NCBI RefSeq assembly: GCF_031181185.1 | Contig: NZ_JAPSKZ010000014.1 | Span: 1 to 36,646 of the forward strand | Length of the DNA stretch: 36,646 nucleotides | Source of the DNA: Phenylobacterium sp. | GTDB taxonomy: Bacteria > Pseudomonadota > Alphaproteobacteria > Caulobacterales > Caulobacteraceae | Direction of reading: 5' to 3' | In this document: positions 28,068 through 36,646 of the stretch, piece after piece | Numbering within the stretch: position 1 is the stretch's first letter | How the letters are laid out: each line of letters begins with the position of its first letter | Made by a program: the position numbers and the translations under genes | The notes under the pieces: model-generated | What the model saw: the letters and a program-made list of their open reading frames with translations, nothing else | Database searches by the model: none | What the model was told of the DNA's origin: nothing

Positions 28068-28994
28068 TCACCCGTCCGCCAGGGCCCTCACATGCGCAAG
28101 CGCAGAGCGGCCCAGAGCTTCGAGGTCGTACCCGCCCTCGAGCGAGGAGACAACCCGACCCTTCGCATGACGGTCCGCGACAGAGACGACCGCCCGGGTG
28201 GCCCAGGCGAAGTCGGCCTCCTCCAGGCTTTGGCCGGCGCCGCCGATCGGGTCGCGGCGGTGGGCGTCGAAGCCGGCCGACACGATGACCAGGTCGGGCG
28301 CGAAGGCGTCCACCTGGCCCATCAACCCCTCGAAGGCCTGCCGCCAGGCCGCAGCCGGGGCGCCCGGCTCCACGACCGCGTTGGCGATGTTGCCCGCCAC
28401 ACTCTCGGACGGGTGGCCGGTGCCGGGCCACATCGGCCACTGCTGGATGGACGCCAGGAACAGACCATCCTGGCCCAGGAACGCCGCCTGGGTCCCGTTG
28501 CCGTGGTGGATGTCGAAGTCGACGACGGCGACCCGCTTCAGGCCCGCCGCCTGCGCGACCTTCGCCGCCACCGCCACGTTCGAGAAGATGCAGAAGCCCA
28601 TCGGCAAGCCAGGTTCGGCATGATGTCCAGGCGGGCGCACGGCGCAGAACGCCCGCTGGGCGCGGCCCGCCGCCACGTCGCGGACCGCCTTGACCGCCGC
28701 GCCGGCGGCGCGCCCGGCCGCGACGAGACTGCCGGCGGACATGTAGGTGTCTGGGTCCAGCTCGTGGATGTCGTGGGCGGGCGTCGCGGCGAAGATCCGT
28801 TCCAGGTGCGCCGCCCCGTGCACCCGGGCGAGATCGGCCTCTTCCACCAGCGGCGCATCGTTGGGGATCAGGGCGAGGTCGCCGGCGTCATCGAGGGCGT
28901 CGATGACCGCCCGCAGCCGCTCCGGCCGCTCGGGATGGCCCTCGCCCGGACGGTGGTCCAGCATGTCGACGTGTGTGTAGAGCGCGACGTCCAT
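28068..28994 (-). CDS. Histone deacetylase family protein
   Basis: [29 protein letters not shown]...[18 protein letters not shown]...[18 protein letters not shown]. Confidence 0.95.
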   Translation of the reverse strand: MDVALYTHVDMLDHRPGEGHPERPERLRAVIDALDDAGDLALIPNDAPLVEEADLARVHGAAHLERIFAATPAHDIHELDPDTYMSAGSLVAAGRAAGAAVKAVRDVAAGRAQRAFCAVRPPGHHAEPGLPMGFCIFSNVAVAAKVAQAAGLKRVAVVDFDIHHGNGTQAAFLGQDGLFLASIQQWPMWPGTGHPSESVAGNIANAVVEPGAPAAAWRQAFEGLMGQVDAFAPDLVIVSAGFDAHRRDPIGGAGQSLEEADFAWATRAVVSVADRHAKGRVVSSLEGGYDLEALGRSALAHVRALADG

Positions 28995-29056
28995 GGCGCC
29001 ATCCTACCGCAAACCGCGCCCGTCGCTTACATGAGGGTCATCGCAGGGGGCCTCCG

Positions 29057-29629
29057 ATGACCGAAGCCGTGATCCGCCGGGCGCATGCCGCCGACGCCGA
29101 GACCTTGGCCGCGCTGGGCGCGCGCACCTTCGTCGAGACCTTCGGCCACCTCTATCCGCGCGAGGACCTCCAAGCCTATCTGGCCGAAGCCTACAGCCTG
29201 GAGCGCACCCGGCGCGACCTGGCCGACGCCGCCAAGGCGTCGTGGCTGGTGGAGGTCGGCGGTGAGGCGATCGGCTATGCCTTGGCGGGCCCCTGCAGCC
29301 TGCCGCACGAGGAGGTCACGCCCCGCTGCGGCGAGCTGAAGCGGATCTATTTCCTGAAGACGGCCCAGGGCGGCGGCTTGGGCGCGCGGCTGTTCGCCCA
29401 GGTGATCGCCTGGCTGCAGGCCGACGGTCCACGGGACGTCTGGATCGGCGTCTGGTCCGAGAACCACGGGGCGCAGAAGTTCTACGCCCGCCACGGCTTC
29501 GAGAAGGTCGGCGGCTACGGCTTCCCGGTTGGTAGAACGGTGGATTCCGAGTTGATCCTCAGACGAAGGGCGGAAACCTTCGCTGCAATTTCGCCACAAT
29601 TGGTGTTCGACGAACAGACATCGGCCTGA
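29057..29629 (+). CDS. GNAT family N-acetyltransferase
   Basis: VIRRAHAADAETLAALGARTFVETFGHLYPREDL; LKRIYFLKTAQGGGLGARLFAQVIAWL; VWSENHGAQKFYARHGFEKVGGYGF. Confidence 0.92.
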   Translation: MTEAVIRRAHAADAETLAALGARTFVETFGHLYPREDLQAYLAEAYSLERTRRDLADAAKASWLVEVGGEAIGYALAGPCSLPHEEVTPRCGELKRIYFLKTAQGGGLGARLFAQVIAWLQADGPRDVWIGVWSENHGAQKFYARHGFEKVGGYGFPVGRTVDSELILRRRAETFAAISPQLVFDEQTSA

Positions 29630-29695
29630 GACAGCTCTGCGCGGGTCCGATTGTTGCGGAGATTTAACCTAGCGCCACCTTCCCGCGAACCTCTG

Positions 29696-29719
29696 CTTCT
29701 GAGAACCTGTAATCAGAAG
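29696..29719. repeat. Perfect 7-bp inverted repeat with 10-nt spacer (possible operator)
   Basis: CTTCTGA-GAACCTGTAA-TCAGAAG; ends 26 nt before the ATG at 29746 and overlaps an alternative GTG at 29719. Confidence 0.7.
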
Positions 29720-29745
29720 TGACGGAGTCTTCGAGGGCGCTTGGG

Positions 29746-30246
29746 ATGCTCAAGATCGGCTATGTTCGGTTCGGCGAGCAGGACCAGCACGAGCAGGTTT
29801 CGACCCTCGAAGCCCTCGGCTGCCAGGTGATCCGCACCGAGGAAACCCTCGCCGAGGGCGTCGGCTCGCCCGTCCTGGCGTCGATCCTCGACTTCATCGC
29901 CGCCGGCGACCAGCTGATTGTCACCCGCCTGGAGCACCTGGCCGCGTCCAGCCGCGAACTTCTGGATGTGGTGGCGCGCCTCGAGGCGCGCGGGGCCAGC
30001 CTCTATGTGGCGGACGCGGGTGTCAGCACCCAGGGGGAAGGCGGTCGCGCCCTGCGGGCGGTGCTGGAGGCCGTGGGCTCCTTCGACAGCGAAACCTCGG
30101 GACGGCGGCGGCGCGCCACCGCCGAGGCCCAGCAGATCCGGGCGCTGCGGCGCGCGGGCATCGGCCCCGTCGAGATCGCCCGGCGCCTCGGCGTCTCGCG
30201 CATGACGGTGTGGCGCAAGCTGCGCGAGATGGAGGCGCAAGCCTAG
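29746..30246 (+). CDS. Degenerate serine-recombinase/resolvase-fold protein with C-terminal HTH
   Basis: MLKIGYVRFGEQDQHEQVSTLEALGCQ..., DQLIVTRLEHLAASSRELLDVVARLEARGASLYVADAGVSTQGEGGRALRAVLEAVGSFD matches the resolvase scaffold; HTH GPVEIARRLGVSRMTVWRKLRE. Confidence 0.82.
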   Translation: MLKIGYVRFGEQDQHEQVSTLEALGCQVIRTEETLAEGVGSPVLASILDFIAAGDQLIVTRLEHLAASSRELLDVVARLEARGASLYVADAGVSTQGEGGRALRAVLEAVGSFDSETSGRRRRATAEAQQIRALRRAGIGPVEIARRLGVSRMTVWRKLREMEAQA

Positions 30247-31142
30247 GCTCCGCGCCGGCTCGCCTGCACGAAGTCCACGAACGCGCGCAACGGCGACGGC
30301 ATTGTCCGGCGGCTGGGATAGTAGAGGAACGGCGCCGGGAAGACCTCGGACCAGTCGGCCAGGACCTCCACCAGACGGCCGCTCGCCAGGTGCGGTTCGG
30401 CATAGCCGTCGAAGGTCGGCAGGAAGCCCAGTCCTTCCAGCGCCGCGCGCATGAGCAGCGCGGCGTTCGTCGACGTGATCGGGCCCGTCGGAGAGATGCG
30501 CAGCGTCTCGCCGCGGCGTTCGAACTCCCACGGCGGCTCCGCCCCGCTCGGGAAGCGCACCCGCAGGCACGGCAGCCGCAACAGGTCGCGCGGATGCTCG
30601 GGCCATCCCACGCGGGCGATCAGCTCGGGCGAGGCCACGACGGCATAGCGCTGGGGCGGGCCCAGCGACACGGCGACCATGTCCTGGGCCAGGCTCTCGC
30701 CCCAGCGGACGCCCGCGTCGTACCCCGCGGCCACGATGTCGACGAGGCTGGCTTCGATCGTGAGCTCGAGGCGCACGGCCGGATAGGCCTTGAGGAACGC
30801 GGTCAGCAACGGGGCCAGGAACAGGTCCACCGCCGGCTCAGGCGCGTTGATCCGCAGGGCGCCGGCGGGCTCGGCTTGGGCGGAGCGCGCCTCGGCCACC
30901 GCCTCGCCGATCTCGACCAGCGCCGGCTGCAGGCGGGCCAGCAGCGCGGCGCCCGCATCCGTGAGGGCGACGCTGCGGGTCGTACGGTTCAGCAGACGGA
31001 CGCCCAGCTGGGCCTCCAGCTCGCGTAGCGTGGCGCTCAGGGTCGACGCCGACACGCCCCGCTCGACGGCGGCGCGCCGGAAGTTCCGGTGTCGCGCGAT
31101 GGCCGCGAAGCTGTCGAGGGCGGCAAGGTCCAGCCGGTCCAT
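30243..31142 (-). CDS. LysR family transcriptional regulator
   Basis: MDRLDLAALDSFAAIARHRNFRRAAVERGVSASTLSATLRELEAQLGVRLLNRTTRSVALTDAGAALL. Confidence 0.95.
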   Translation of the reverse strand: MDRLDLAALDSFAAIARHRNFRRAAVERGVSASTLSATLRELEAQLGVRLLNRTTRSVALTDAGAALLARLQPALVEIGEAVAEARSAQAEPAGALRINAPEPAVDLFLAPLLTAFLKAYPAVRLELTIEASLVDIVAAGYDAGVRWGESLAQDMVAVSLGPPQRYAVVASPELIARVGWPEHPRDLLRLPCLRVRFPSGAEPPWEFERRGETLRISPTGPITSTNAALLMRAALEGLGFLPTFDGYAEPHLASGRLVEVLADWSEVFPAPFLYYPSRRTMPSPLRAFVDFVQASRRGA

Positions 31143-31151
31143 TGTTCGGAT

Positions 31152-31172
31152 TTCCGCACAGTTCGTGCGGAA
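31152..31172. promoter_or_regulatory. Candidate LysR-regulator operator, perfect 8-bp inverted repeat
   Basis: TTCCGCAC-AGTTC-GTGCGGAA (T-N11-A type symmetry) between the divergent LysR gene and aldo/keto reductase. Confidence 0.65.
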
Positions 31173-31235
31173 CAATGCCGATTATCGCGAGCAATTCCCA
31201 GGCCTAGCTTTCGTGCACAACCACGGAGGCGAACG

Positions 31236-32228
31236 ATGCAGACGCGCAAGCTTGGAACCACTGGTCCCACGGTCTCGGCCCTTGGCCTGGGCTGCATGGG
31301 CATGTCGGACATGTACGGCCCGGCCGACCGCGCCGAGAGCCTGGCCACCATCGACGCGGCGGTGGAGGCTGGGATCACCCTGCTGGACACCGGCGACTTC
31401 TACGGCATGGGCCACAACGAGATGCTGATCGGCGAGGCGCTGAAGCGCCACCGCCGCGACGACCTGGTGCTGAGCGTGAAGTTCGGCGCGCTGCGCGGGC
31501 CGGACGGCGCCTTCCTGGGCTACGACGCCCGGCCCATCGCGGTGAGGAGCGCCCTGGCCTATTCCCTGCGCCGCCTGGGCGTGGACCACATCGACGTCTA
31601 CCGGCCCTCGCGCCTGGACCCGAGCGTGCCGATCGAGGACACGATCGGGGCGCTCGCCGAGCTGGTGCAGGCCGGCTACGTCCGCCACATCGGGCTGTCC
31701 GAAGTGGGATCCGAGACGATCCGCCGTGCGGCCCAGGTCCACCCGATCAGCGACCTCCAGATCGAATACAGCCTGCTGTCGCGCGGCATCGAGGACGGCA
31801 TCCTGCAGACCTGCCGCGAGCTGGGCGTCGGGATCACCGCCTATGGCGTGCTCTCGCGGGGACTGATCGGCGGCCACATGAGCGCCGCCCCGTCGGGCCG
31901 CGACTTCCGGGCGATGAGCCCGCGCTTCCAGGGCGAGAACCTGGAGAAGAACCTGCAGCTGGCCGAGGCGCTGCGCACCGCGGCCCAAGCGGCGGGGGTG
32001 ACGCCGGCGCAGGCGGCGATCGCCTGGGCGGCGTCACGCGGCGACGACATCGTCCCCCTGGTCGGCGCGCGCCGCCGCGAACGGCTGGCCGAGGCCCTCG
32101 GCGCGCTGGAGGCGAAGCTGTCGCCCGAAGCGCTCGCCAGCATCGAGGCGGCCGTGCCGAAGGGCGCGGCGTCGGGGGAGCGCTACCCGACGCAGCAGAT
32201 GGCCATGCTGGACAGCGAGCGCGCCTGA
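31236..32228 (+). CDS. Aldo/keto reductase
   Basis: MQTRKLGTTGPTVSALGLGCMGMSDMYGP; DTGDFYGMGHNEMLIGEALK; VKFGALRGPDG; QAAIAWAASRGDDIVPLVGARRRERLAEALGAL. Confidence 0.93.
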   Translation: MQTRKLGTTGPTVSALGLGCMGMSDMYGPADRAESLATIDAAVEAGITLLDTGDFYGMGHNEMLIGEALKRHRRDDLVLSVKFGALRGPDGAFLGYDARPIAVRSALAYSLRRLGVDHIDVYRPSRLDPSVPIEDTIGALAELVQAGYVRHIGLSEVGSETIRRAAQVHPISDLQIEYSLLSRGIEDGILQTCRELGVGITAYGVLSRGLIGGHMSAAPSGRDFRAMSPRFQGENLEKNLQLAEALRTAAQAAGVTPAQAAIAWAASRGDDIVPLVGARRRERLAEALGALEAKLSPEALASIEAAVPKGAASGERYPTQQMAMLDSERA

Positions 32229-32306
32229 GGTCCCGCGCAGACTGGACATGCGGGACCCGGAGCCCCATCCTCGGCGTTCAAACGGACGTTCGAAGGCGGA
32301 TCCCGC

Positions 32307-33482
32307 ATGTTCATGCGCTTCTTCACCGAGCTGCGCGAGGCCAAGGTGCCCGTGACGCTGAAGGAGTACCTCGCCCTGATGGAGGGCCTGGACAAGGGCG
32401 TCATCGACCGCTCGGTGGACGACTTCTACTACCTGTCGCGCGCCGCACTGGTGAAGGACGAGAAGAACCTCGACAAGTTCGACCGGGTGTTCGGCCACGT
32501 CTTCAAGGGGCTGGAGCGGGTCGACGACGGGGTCACCGCCGACATCCCGGCCGAGTGGCTGAAGAAGATCTCCGAGAAATTCCTCACCGAGGAGGAGAAG
32601 GCGCAGATCGAGGCCATGGGCGGCTTCGAGAAGCTGATGGAAGCCCTGGCCGAGCGCATCCGCGAGCAGAAGGAGCGCCACGAGGGCGGCAACAAGATGA
32701 TCGGCACCGGCGGCACCTCGCCGTTCGGCGCTAACGGCTACAATCCCGAAGGCGTCCGCATCGGCCAGGACAAGGGCCGGCACGGCAAGGCCATCAAGGT
32801 GTGGGACAAGCGCGAGTACAAGAACCTGGACGACCAGGTCGAGCTCGGCACCCGGAACATCAAGGTCGCCCTGCGCCGCCTGCGCAAATGGGTCCGCGAC
32901 GGCGCCCCCGAAGAGCTGGACCTGGATGGCACGATCAAGGGCACGGCCGAGAAGGGCTACCTGGACATCCACCTGCGTCCCGAGCGCCGCAACAAGATCA
33001 GCGTCCTGATCTTCTTCGACATCGGCGGCTCGATGGACAGCCACATCAAGGTCTGCGAGGAGCTGTTCAGCGCCGCGCGCTCCGAGTTCAAGAACATGGA
33101 GTTCTATTACTTCCACAACTGCCTCTACGAGGCGGTCTGGAAGGACAACCGCCGGCGGCACGCCGAGAAGATCCCGACCTGGGACGTGCTCCACAAGTTC
33201 CCGCACGACTACAAGATCATCTTCGTGGGCGACGCCACGATGAGCCCCTACGAGATCACCTATCCGGGCGGGTCGGTGGAGCACTGGAACGAGGAGGCCG
33301 GCGCCGTCTGGCTGGACCGGGTGACCCAGATCTACGAGCGCGTGGTGTGGCTGAACCCGACCGCCGAGCGGCACTGGGACTACACGCCCTCGATCGGCGT
33401 GATCAAACAGCTGGTCGGCGACCGGATGTTCCCGCTGACGATCGAAGGGCTGGAGAAGGCGATGCGCGAGCTGGCCCGCTGA
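32307..33482 (+). CDS. VWA domain-containing CoxE-like protein
   Basis: MRFFTELREAKVPVTLKEYLALMEGLDKGV; VWA core ISVLIFFDIGGSMDSHIKVCEELFSAARSEFKNMEFYYFHNCLYEAVW. Confidence 0.82.
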   Translation: MFMRFFTELREAKVPVTLKEYLALMEGLDKGVIDRSVDDFYYLSRAALVKDEKNLDKFDRVFGHVFKGLERVDDGVTADIPAEWLKKISEKFLTEEEKAQIEAMGGFEKLMEALAERIREQKERHEGGNKMIGTGGTSPFGANGYNPEGVRIGQDKGRHGKAIKVWDKREYKNLDDQVELGTRNIKVALRRLRKWVRDGAPEELDLDGTIKGTAEKGYLDIHLRPERRNKISVLIFFDIGGSMDSHIKVCEELFSAARSEFKNMEFYYFHNCLYEAVWKDNRRRHAEKIPTWDVLHKFPHDYKIIFVGDATMSPYEITYPGGSVEHWNEEAGAVWLDRVTQIYERVVWLNPTAERHWDYTPSIGVIKQLVGDRMFPLTIEGLEKAMRELAR

Positions 33483-33545
33483 GCAACCAGGGGTGTGCGA
33501 TTGCGCCGGATCGACCTAAGCTGGCGTGATGCTTAAGGGATTCGC

Positions 33546-34205
33546 ATGACCGATCCCCTGATTCAGGATCCGCCCGAGACGGAAGAGGCGCAGGCCGCCA
33601 CCAAGGCTGCGGTCTTCAACGCCGCCGAGCGGCTGTTCGCGCTGCACGGCTTCCAGAACGTCTCGGTGCGCGACATCACCGCCGAGGCCGGGGTCAACCT
33701 GGCGAGCGTGAATTACCACTTCGGCTCGAAGGACGCCCTGCTCTTCGAGATCTTCAAGCGGCGCACGGCCGAGCTCAACCGCGAGCGGGCCCGCCTGCTG
33801 CACGAGGCCGCCGCTCGCCACGGCGGCCGCCCGCCGGTGCGCGAGATCCTCGAGGCGTATTTCTCGCCGCCGCTGCGCTGGTCGGCGCCGGACAACGAAC
33901 GCCGCATCTCGATCCAGTTCATCATCCGCGCCCGCTCAGAAGGGACTGAGGAGATGCGCGAGGTGCTGCGCAACGACGTCAGCCACCTCGCACGCTTCGC
34001 CGACGCGCTGCTGGCCGCCCGGCCCGACCTGCCGAAGGAAGACGTCTACTGGCGGCTGCACTTCGTGCTGGGCATGGTCCACAACAACCGCTTCGCCGAG
34101 TTCGACCGGCTGCACCATCTGTCGGGCGGCGTCACCCGCGAGGGCGACGTGCAGGCGCTGCTGAGGCGCATGCTGGACTTCGCGGAGGCTGGCTTCCTGG
34201 CCTGA
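33546..34205 (+). CDS. TetR/AcrR family transcriptional regulator
   Basis: FNAAERLFALHGFQNVSVRDITAEAGVNLASVNYHFGSKDALLFEIFKRR. Confidence 0.94.
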   Translation: MTDPLIQDPPETEEAQAATKAAVFNAAERLFALHGFQNVSVRDITAEAGVNLASVNYHFGSKDALLFEIFKRRTAELNRERARLLHEAAARHGGRPPVREILEAYFSPPLRWSAPDNERRISIQFIIRARSEGTEEMREVLRNDVSHLARFADALLAARPDLPKEDVYWRLHFVLGMVHNNRFAEFDRLHHLSGGVTREGDVQALLRRMLDFAEAGFLA

Positions 34206-34348
34206 CGGCCTCCGGCGCCGACTGGAGGGCCACCGCATCGCGATGTGCCGCGGAACACAGAATTTCCCAAGGCCAAGCTTGCGTTGAGAGAGGCTCTGGG
34301 GAAGGTGACCACGTGCTGCGTTGCAGCGCGAGCGTCCCAGTCCGGTCG

Positions 34349-36253
34349 ATGAACATCTCAGTCCAGCCAGCGCCCCCAGACGTTCCCTTGGACATGAAGC
34401 GCGCCCTTCGCGCGCACCCCTGGGAGACCACTCCGGTCGGGGCTATGTCCGATTGGCCGGCGTCGCTGAAGACGCTCGTCGATGTCATGTTGGACGCCGA
34501 TCAGCCGATGCTGATCATCTGGGGCCCGACACGGACGATGATCTACAACGATGGCTATGCGCCCACCCTGGGAAGTCGCCATCCCGGCGCCCTCGGCCGA
34601 CCGTTCTTCGAAGTATGGCCGGAACTTGAACCCGATCTCAGTCCGATCATGGCGCGGGCGCTTGCGGGCGAGCCGATCCATATGGGGGACATTCGCCTAA
34701 CGGTGCACCGCAACGGCTATCCGGAAGAGGCGCACTTCGCTTTCTCCTACACGCCGATCCGGGACGACCGGCAGAAGGTCGTCGGCATCTTCTGTCCCCT
34801 GCGCGAGACCACGCGCGAGGTCGCCGCGGCCGAGACGCAGGCGTTCTGGCTGAAGCTGGAGCGCGAGCTGATGGACCAGACCGACCCGGCGGCGATCATT
34901 CAGACCTCGCAGCGGGCGCTCGGCGAGAAGCTCCAGGCCGGTCGGGTCGGCTACGGCGCCGTGGACTTCGAGGCCCGTTACTTCACCACGGCCAACAACT
35001 GGACCGACGGCAGCATCCCGCACCAGAACGGCACCCACGACCTCGCGGCCTTCGGACCCGAGATCTGGAACGCGCTGAAGGGCGGCGAGCCGCTGGCGAT
35101 CGAGGACGTCACGACCGACCCGCGGTTCGACTCGCCGGAGGCGCGCGCCGCCTTCGCGGCCCTGCAGATGCGCTCGGCGCTGACGGTCAGCTTGGTGAAG
35201 GGCGGACGGATGATCGCCGCCATGTACGTGCACGATCAGCGGCCGCGACGCTGGACGACCGCGGATCGGGAGCTGGTTCTGCAGGTCGCGGACCGCACCT
35301 GGTCGGCGCTGACCCGCGCGTCGGCCGAACAACAGGTCCGCAGCGTCCTGTCGAGCATGGCGGAGGGCTTCCTGCTGCTCGACCGTCAGTTCCGCGTCGT
35401 GTCGATCAATCCGGAAGGGCTGCGGCTGGACGGCCGCGCGCGGCACGAGATGCTGGGCCGGACACACTGGGAGCTGTGGCCCGGCACCGAACACTCCGCC
35501 CTGGGCCAGGTGCTCCGGCGCGCGATGGCCGAGGCCGCTCCCGCCGAGCTGGAGCACGTCTACGCCTTCGAGGATGGCCGCACCGTCTGGTTCGAGACGC
35601 GGGCCTATCCGACGGACCAGGGCCTCGCGCTGTTCTACCGCGACGTCAGCGAGCGGAAGGCCGCCGAGCAGCGGCTGGAGCTGCTGATGCGTGAAGTCGA
35701 TCACCGCGCCAACAACCTGATGTCCGTTGTGCAGGGCGCCGTCGCGTTAAGCCGCGCGGACGACGCCGACACACTCAGGACGATCATCCTTGGCCGGGTG
35801 GACGCGCTGGCCCGGGCGCACCAGCTGCTGGCGGCGTCTCGATGGACCGGCGCCGATCTGCGGCGGCTCGTCGCCGACGAGGTTCGGGCCTACACGCTGG
35901 GCGACGGTGACCGCGTGTCGATCAATGGGCCTGACGTGCCGCTGAGCCCGGCCCTGGCGCAGGGCATCGCCATGGCGGTGCACGAACTGGCCACCAATGC
36001 GCTCAAGCATGGGGCGCTGAACAACGCCACGGGCCGAATCGACGTGGCCTGGACGCGCTCGGCCCACGGTCTGCGGCTGACCTGGACCGAGTCCGGCGGA
36101 CCGCCGGTCGAGGCGCCCACCCACGCAGGGTTCGGCACGACCGTGCTGCAACGGGCGCTCAAGGGGGCGATCGGCGGGCAGACGACGCTGAGCTGGAACG
36201 AGCGGGGGCTGGTATGCGTGCTCGAGGCGCCTCTCTCGGACAACGCCGGCTAG
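34349..36253 (+). CDS. PAS/GAF sensor histidine kinase, HWE family
   Basis: PAS-like N-terminus, GAF-like middle (DFEARYFTTANNWTDGSIP...), PAS, then MREVDHRANNLMSVVQGAVALSRAD, HELATNALKHGALNNATGRIDVAW and WTESGGPPVEAPTHAGFGTTVLQRAL. Start uncertain (GTG 34313, ATG 34349 or 34394). Confidence 0.9.
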   Translation: MNISVQPAPPDVPLDMKRALRAHPWETTPVGAMSDWPASLKTLVDVMLDADQPMLIIWGPTRTMIYNDGYAPTLGSRHPGALGRPFFEVWPELEPDLSPIMARALAGEPIHMGDIRLTVHRNGYPEEAHFAFSYTPIRDDRQKVVGIFCPLRETTREVAAAETQAFWLKLERELMDQTDPAAIIQTSQRALGEKLQAGRVGYGAVDFEARYFTTANNWTDGSIPHQNGTHDLAAFGPEIWNALKGGEPLAIEDVTTDPRFDSPEARAAFAALQMRSALTVSLVKGGRMIAAMYVHDQRPRRWTTADRELVLQVADRTWSALTRASAEQQVRSVLSSMAEGFLLLDRQFRVVSINPEGLRLDGRARHEMLGRTHWELWPGTEHSALGQVLRRAMAEAAPAELEHVYAFEDGRTVWFETRAYPTDQGLALFYRDVSERKAAEQRLELLMREVDHRANNLMSVVQGAVALSRADDADTLRTIILGRVDALARAHQLLAASRWTGADLRRLVADEVRAYTLGDGDRVSINGPDVPLSPALAQGIAMAVHELATNALKHGALNNATGRIDVAWTRSAHGLRLTWTESGGPPVEAPTHAGFGTTVLQRALKGAIGGQTTLSWNERGLVCVLEAPLSDNAG

Positions 36254-36353
36254 ACCTCAAAGGTCGGCTGGGCGCCCCACCAATCCTGCCAAAGCTCGCC
36301 TGAAAGCCTGCCACCCGGCTGGCGGACACGCGAAGCTGCGCCATATCGGCGCC

Positions 36354-36646
36354 ATGCCGAAGATCATCACCGACGCCGCGACTTTCATCGCGCCCAAGGC
36401 CTGGGGCGCCCGCGATCTGGCCTTAGTGGAAGGCGCCAGCGTGCGCTTGCACTGGACCGACCAGCCGTACGACTGGCACGTCAACGACGGCGCCGAGGTG
36501 TTCCTGGTCCTCGAGGGCGAGGTGGAGATGCGCTACCGCGAGGCCGGCGTGGAGAAGGCGGTGCGCCTGAAGCCCGCCGACATGTTCATCGCCGAGGCCG
36601 GCGACGCCCACGTGGCCCACCCGATCGGGCCGGCCAGGGTGCTGGT
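36354..36646 (+). CDS. Cupin domain-containing protein (3' truncated by window edge)
   Basis: MPKIITDAATFIAPKAWGARDLALVEGASVRLHWTDQPYDWHVNDGAEVFLVLEGEVEMRYREAG...LKPADMFIAEAGDAHVAHPIGPARVL; not in the ORF track because it runs off the end. Confidence 0.8.
   Translation, partial: MPKIITDAATFIAPKAWGARDLALVEGASVRLHWTDQPYDWHVNDGAEVFLVLEGEVEMRYREAGVEKAVRLKPADMFIAEAGDAHVAHPIGPARVL

Noticed and set aside
32034-33374. 446-aa minus-strand ORF antisense to the VWA gene
   Set aside because: Shadow ORF with His/Val/Leu/Ala bias; VWA domain is clear on the plus strand.
34252-34285. Possible EcfG/sigma-T promoter (GGAAC ... CGTT) upstream of the HWE kinase
   Set aside because: Spacing between GGAAC and CGTT is 25 nt, far from the expected 16-18 nt.

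Overview
This 36.6 kb, high-GC, gene-dense window looks like an alphaproteobacterial chromosome, most likely Caulobacterales (Caulobacter/Phenylobacterium-like). That placement comes from protein content, CtrA-like promoter boxes and the flhB-cckA linkage; no search was run. The core is a flagellar biosynthesis region in several blocks: fliQ-fliR-flhB plus the cell-cycle hybrid kinase cckA (minus); flgB-flgC-fliE (minus), divergent from fliO-fliP (plus); fliL-fliM-DUF6468-like-MotE-like-971 aa TPR protein (minus), divergent from flgF-flgG-flgA-flgH (plus). A fused permease/substrate-binding betaine/choline-type ABC transporter and a periplasmic Cu/Zn SOD-like gene sit between the flagellar blocks. 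Downstream are xseB-ispA-dxs, a TAT-exported PhoX/DUF839 protein, a histidine phosphatase, a histone-deacetylase-family protein, a GNAT protein, a degenerate serine-recombinase-like DNA-binding protein, a divergent LysR/aldo-keto reductase pair, a CoxE-like VWA protein, a TetR regulator, an HWE-type PAS/GAF histidine kinase and a truncated cupin. I saw no rRNA, tRNA, CRISPR array, prophage or IS element. The best leads are (1) the large envelope TPR protein translationally coupled to FliM/DUF6468/MotE-like genes, a possible motor accessory module; (2) a resolvase-fold protein that has lost its catalytic residues and has a perfect inverted repeat at its start; (3) CtrA-type boxes at the three early flagellar promoters next to cckA; and (4) a Cu/Zn SOD-like protein with an apparently substituted zinc ligand.
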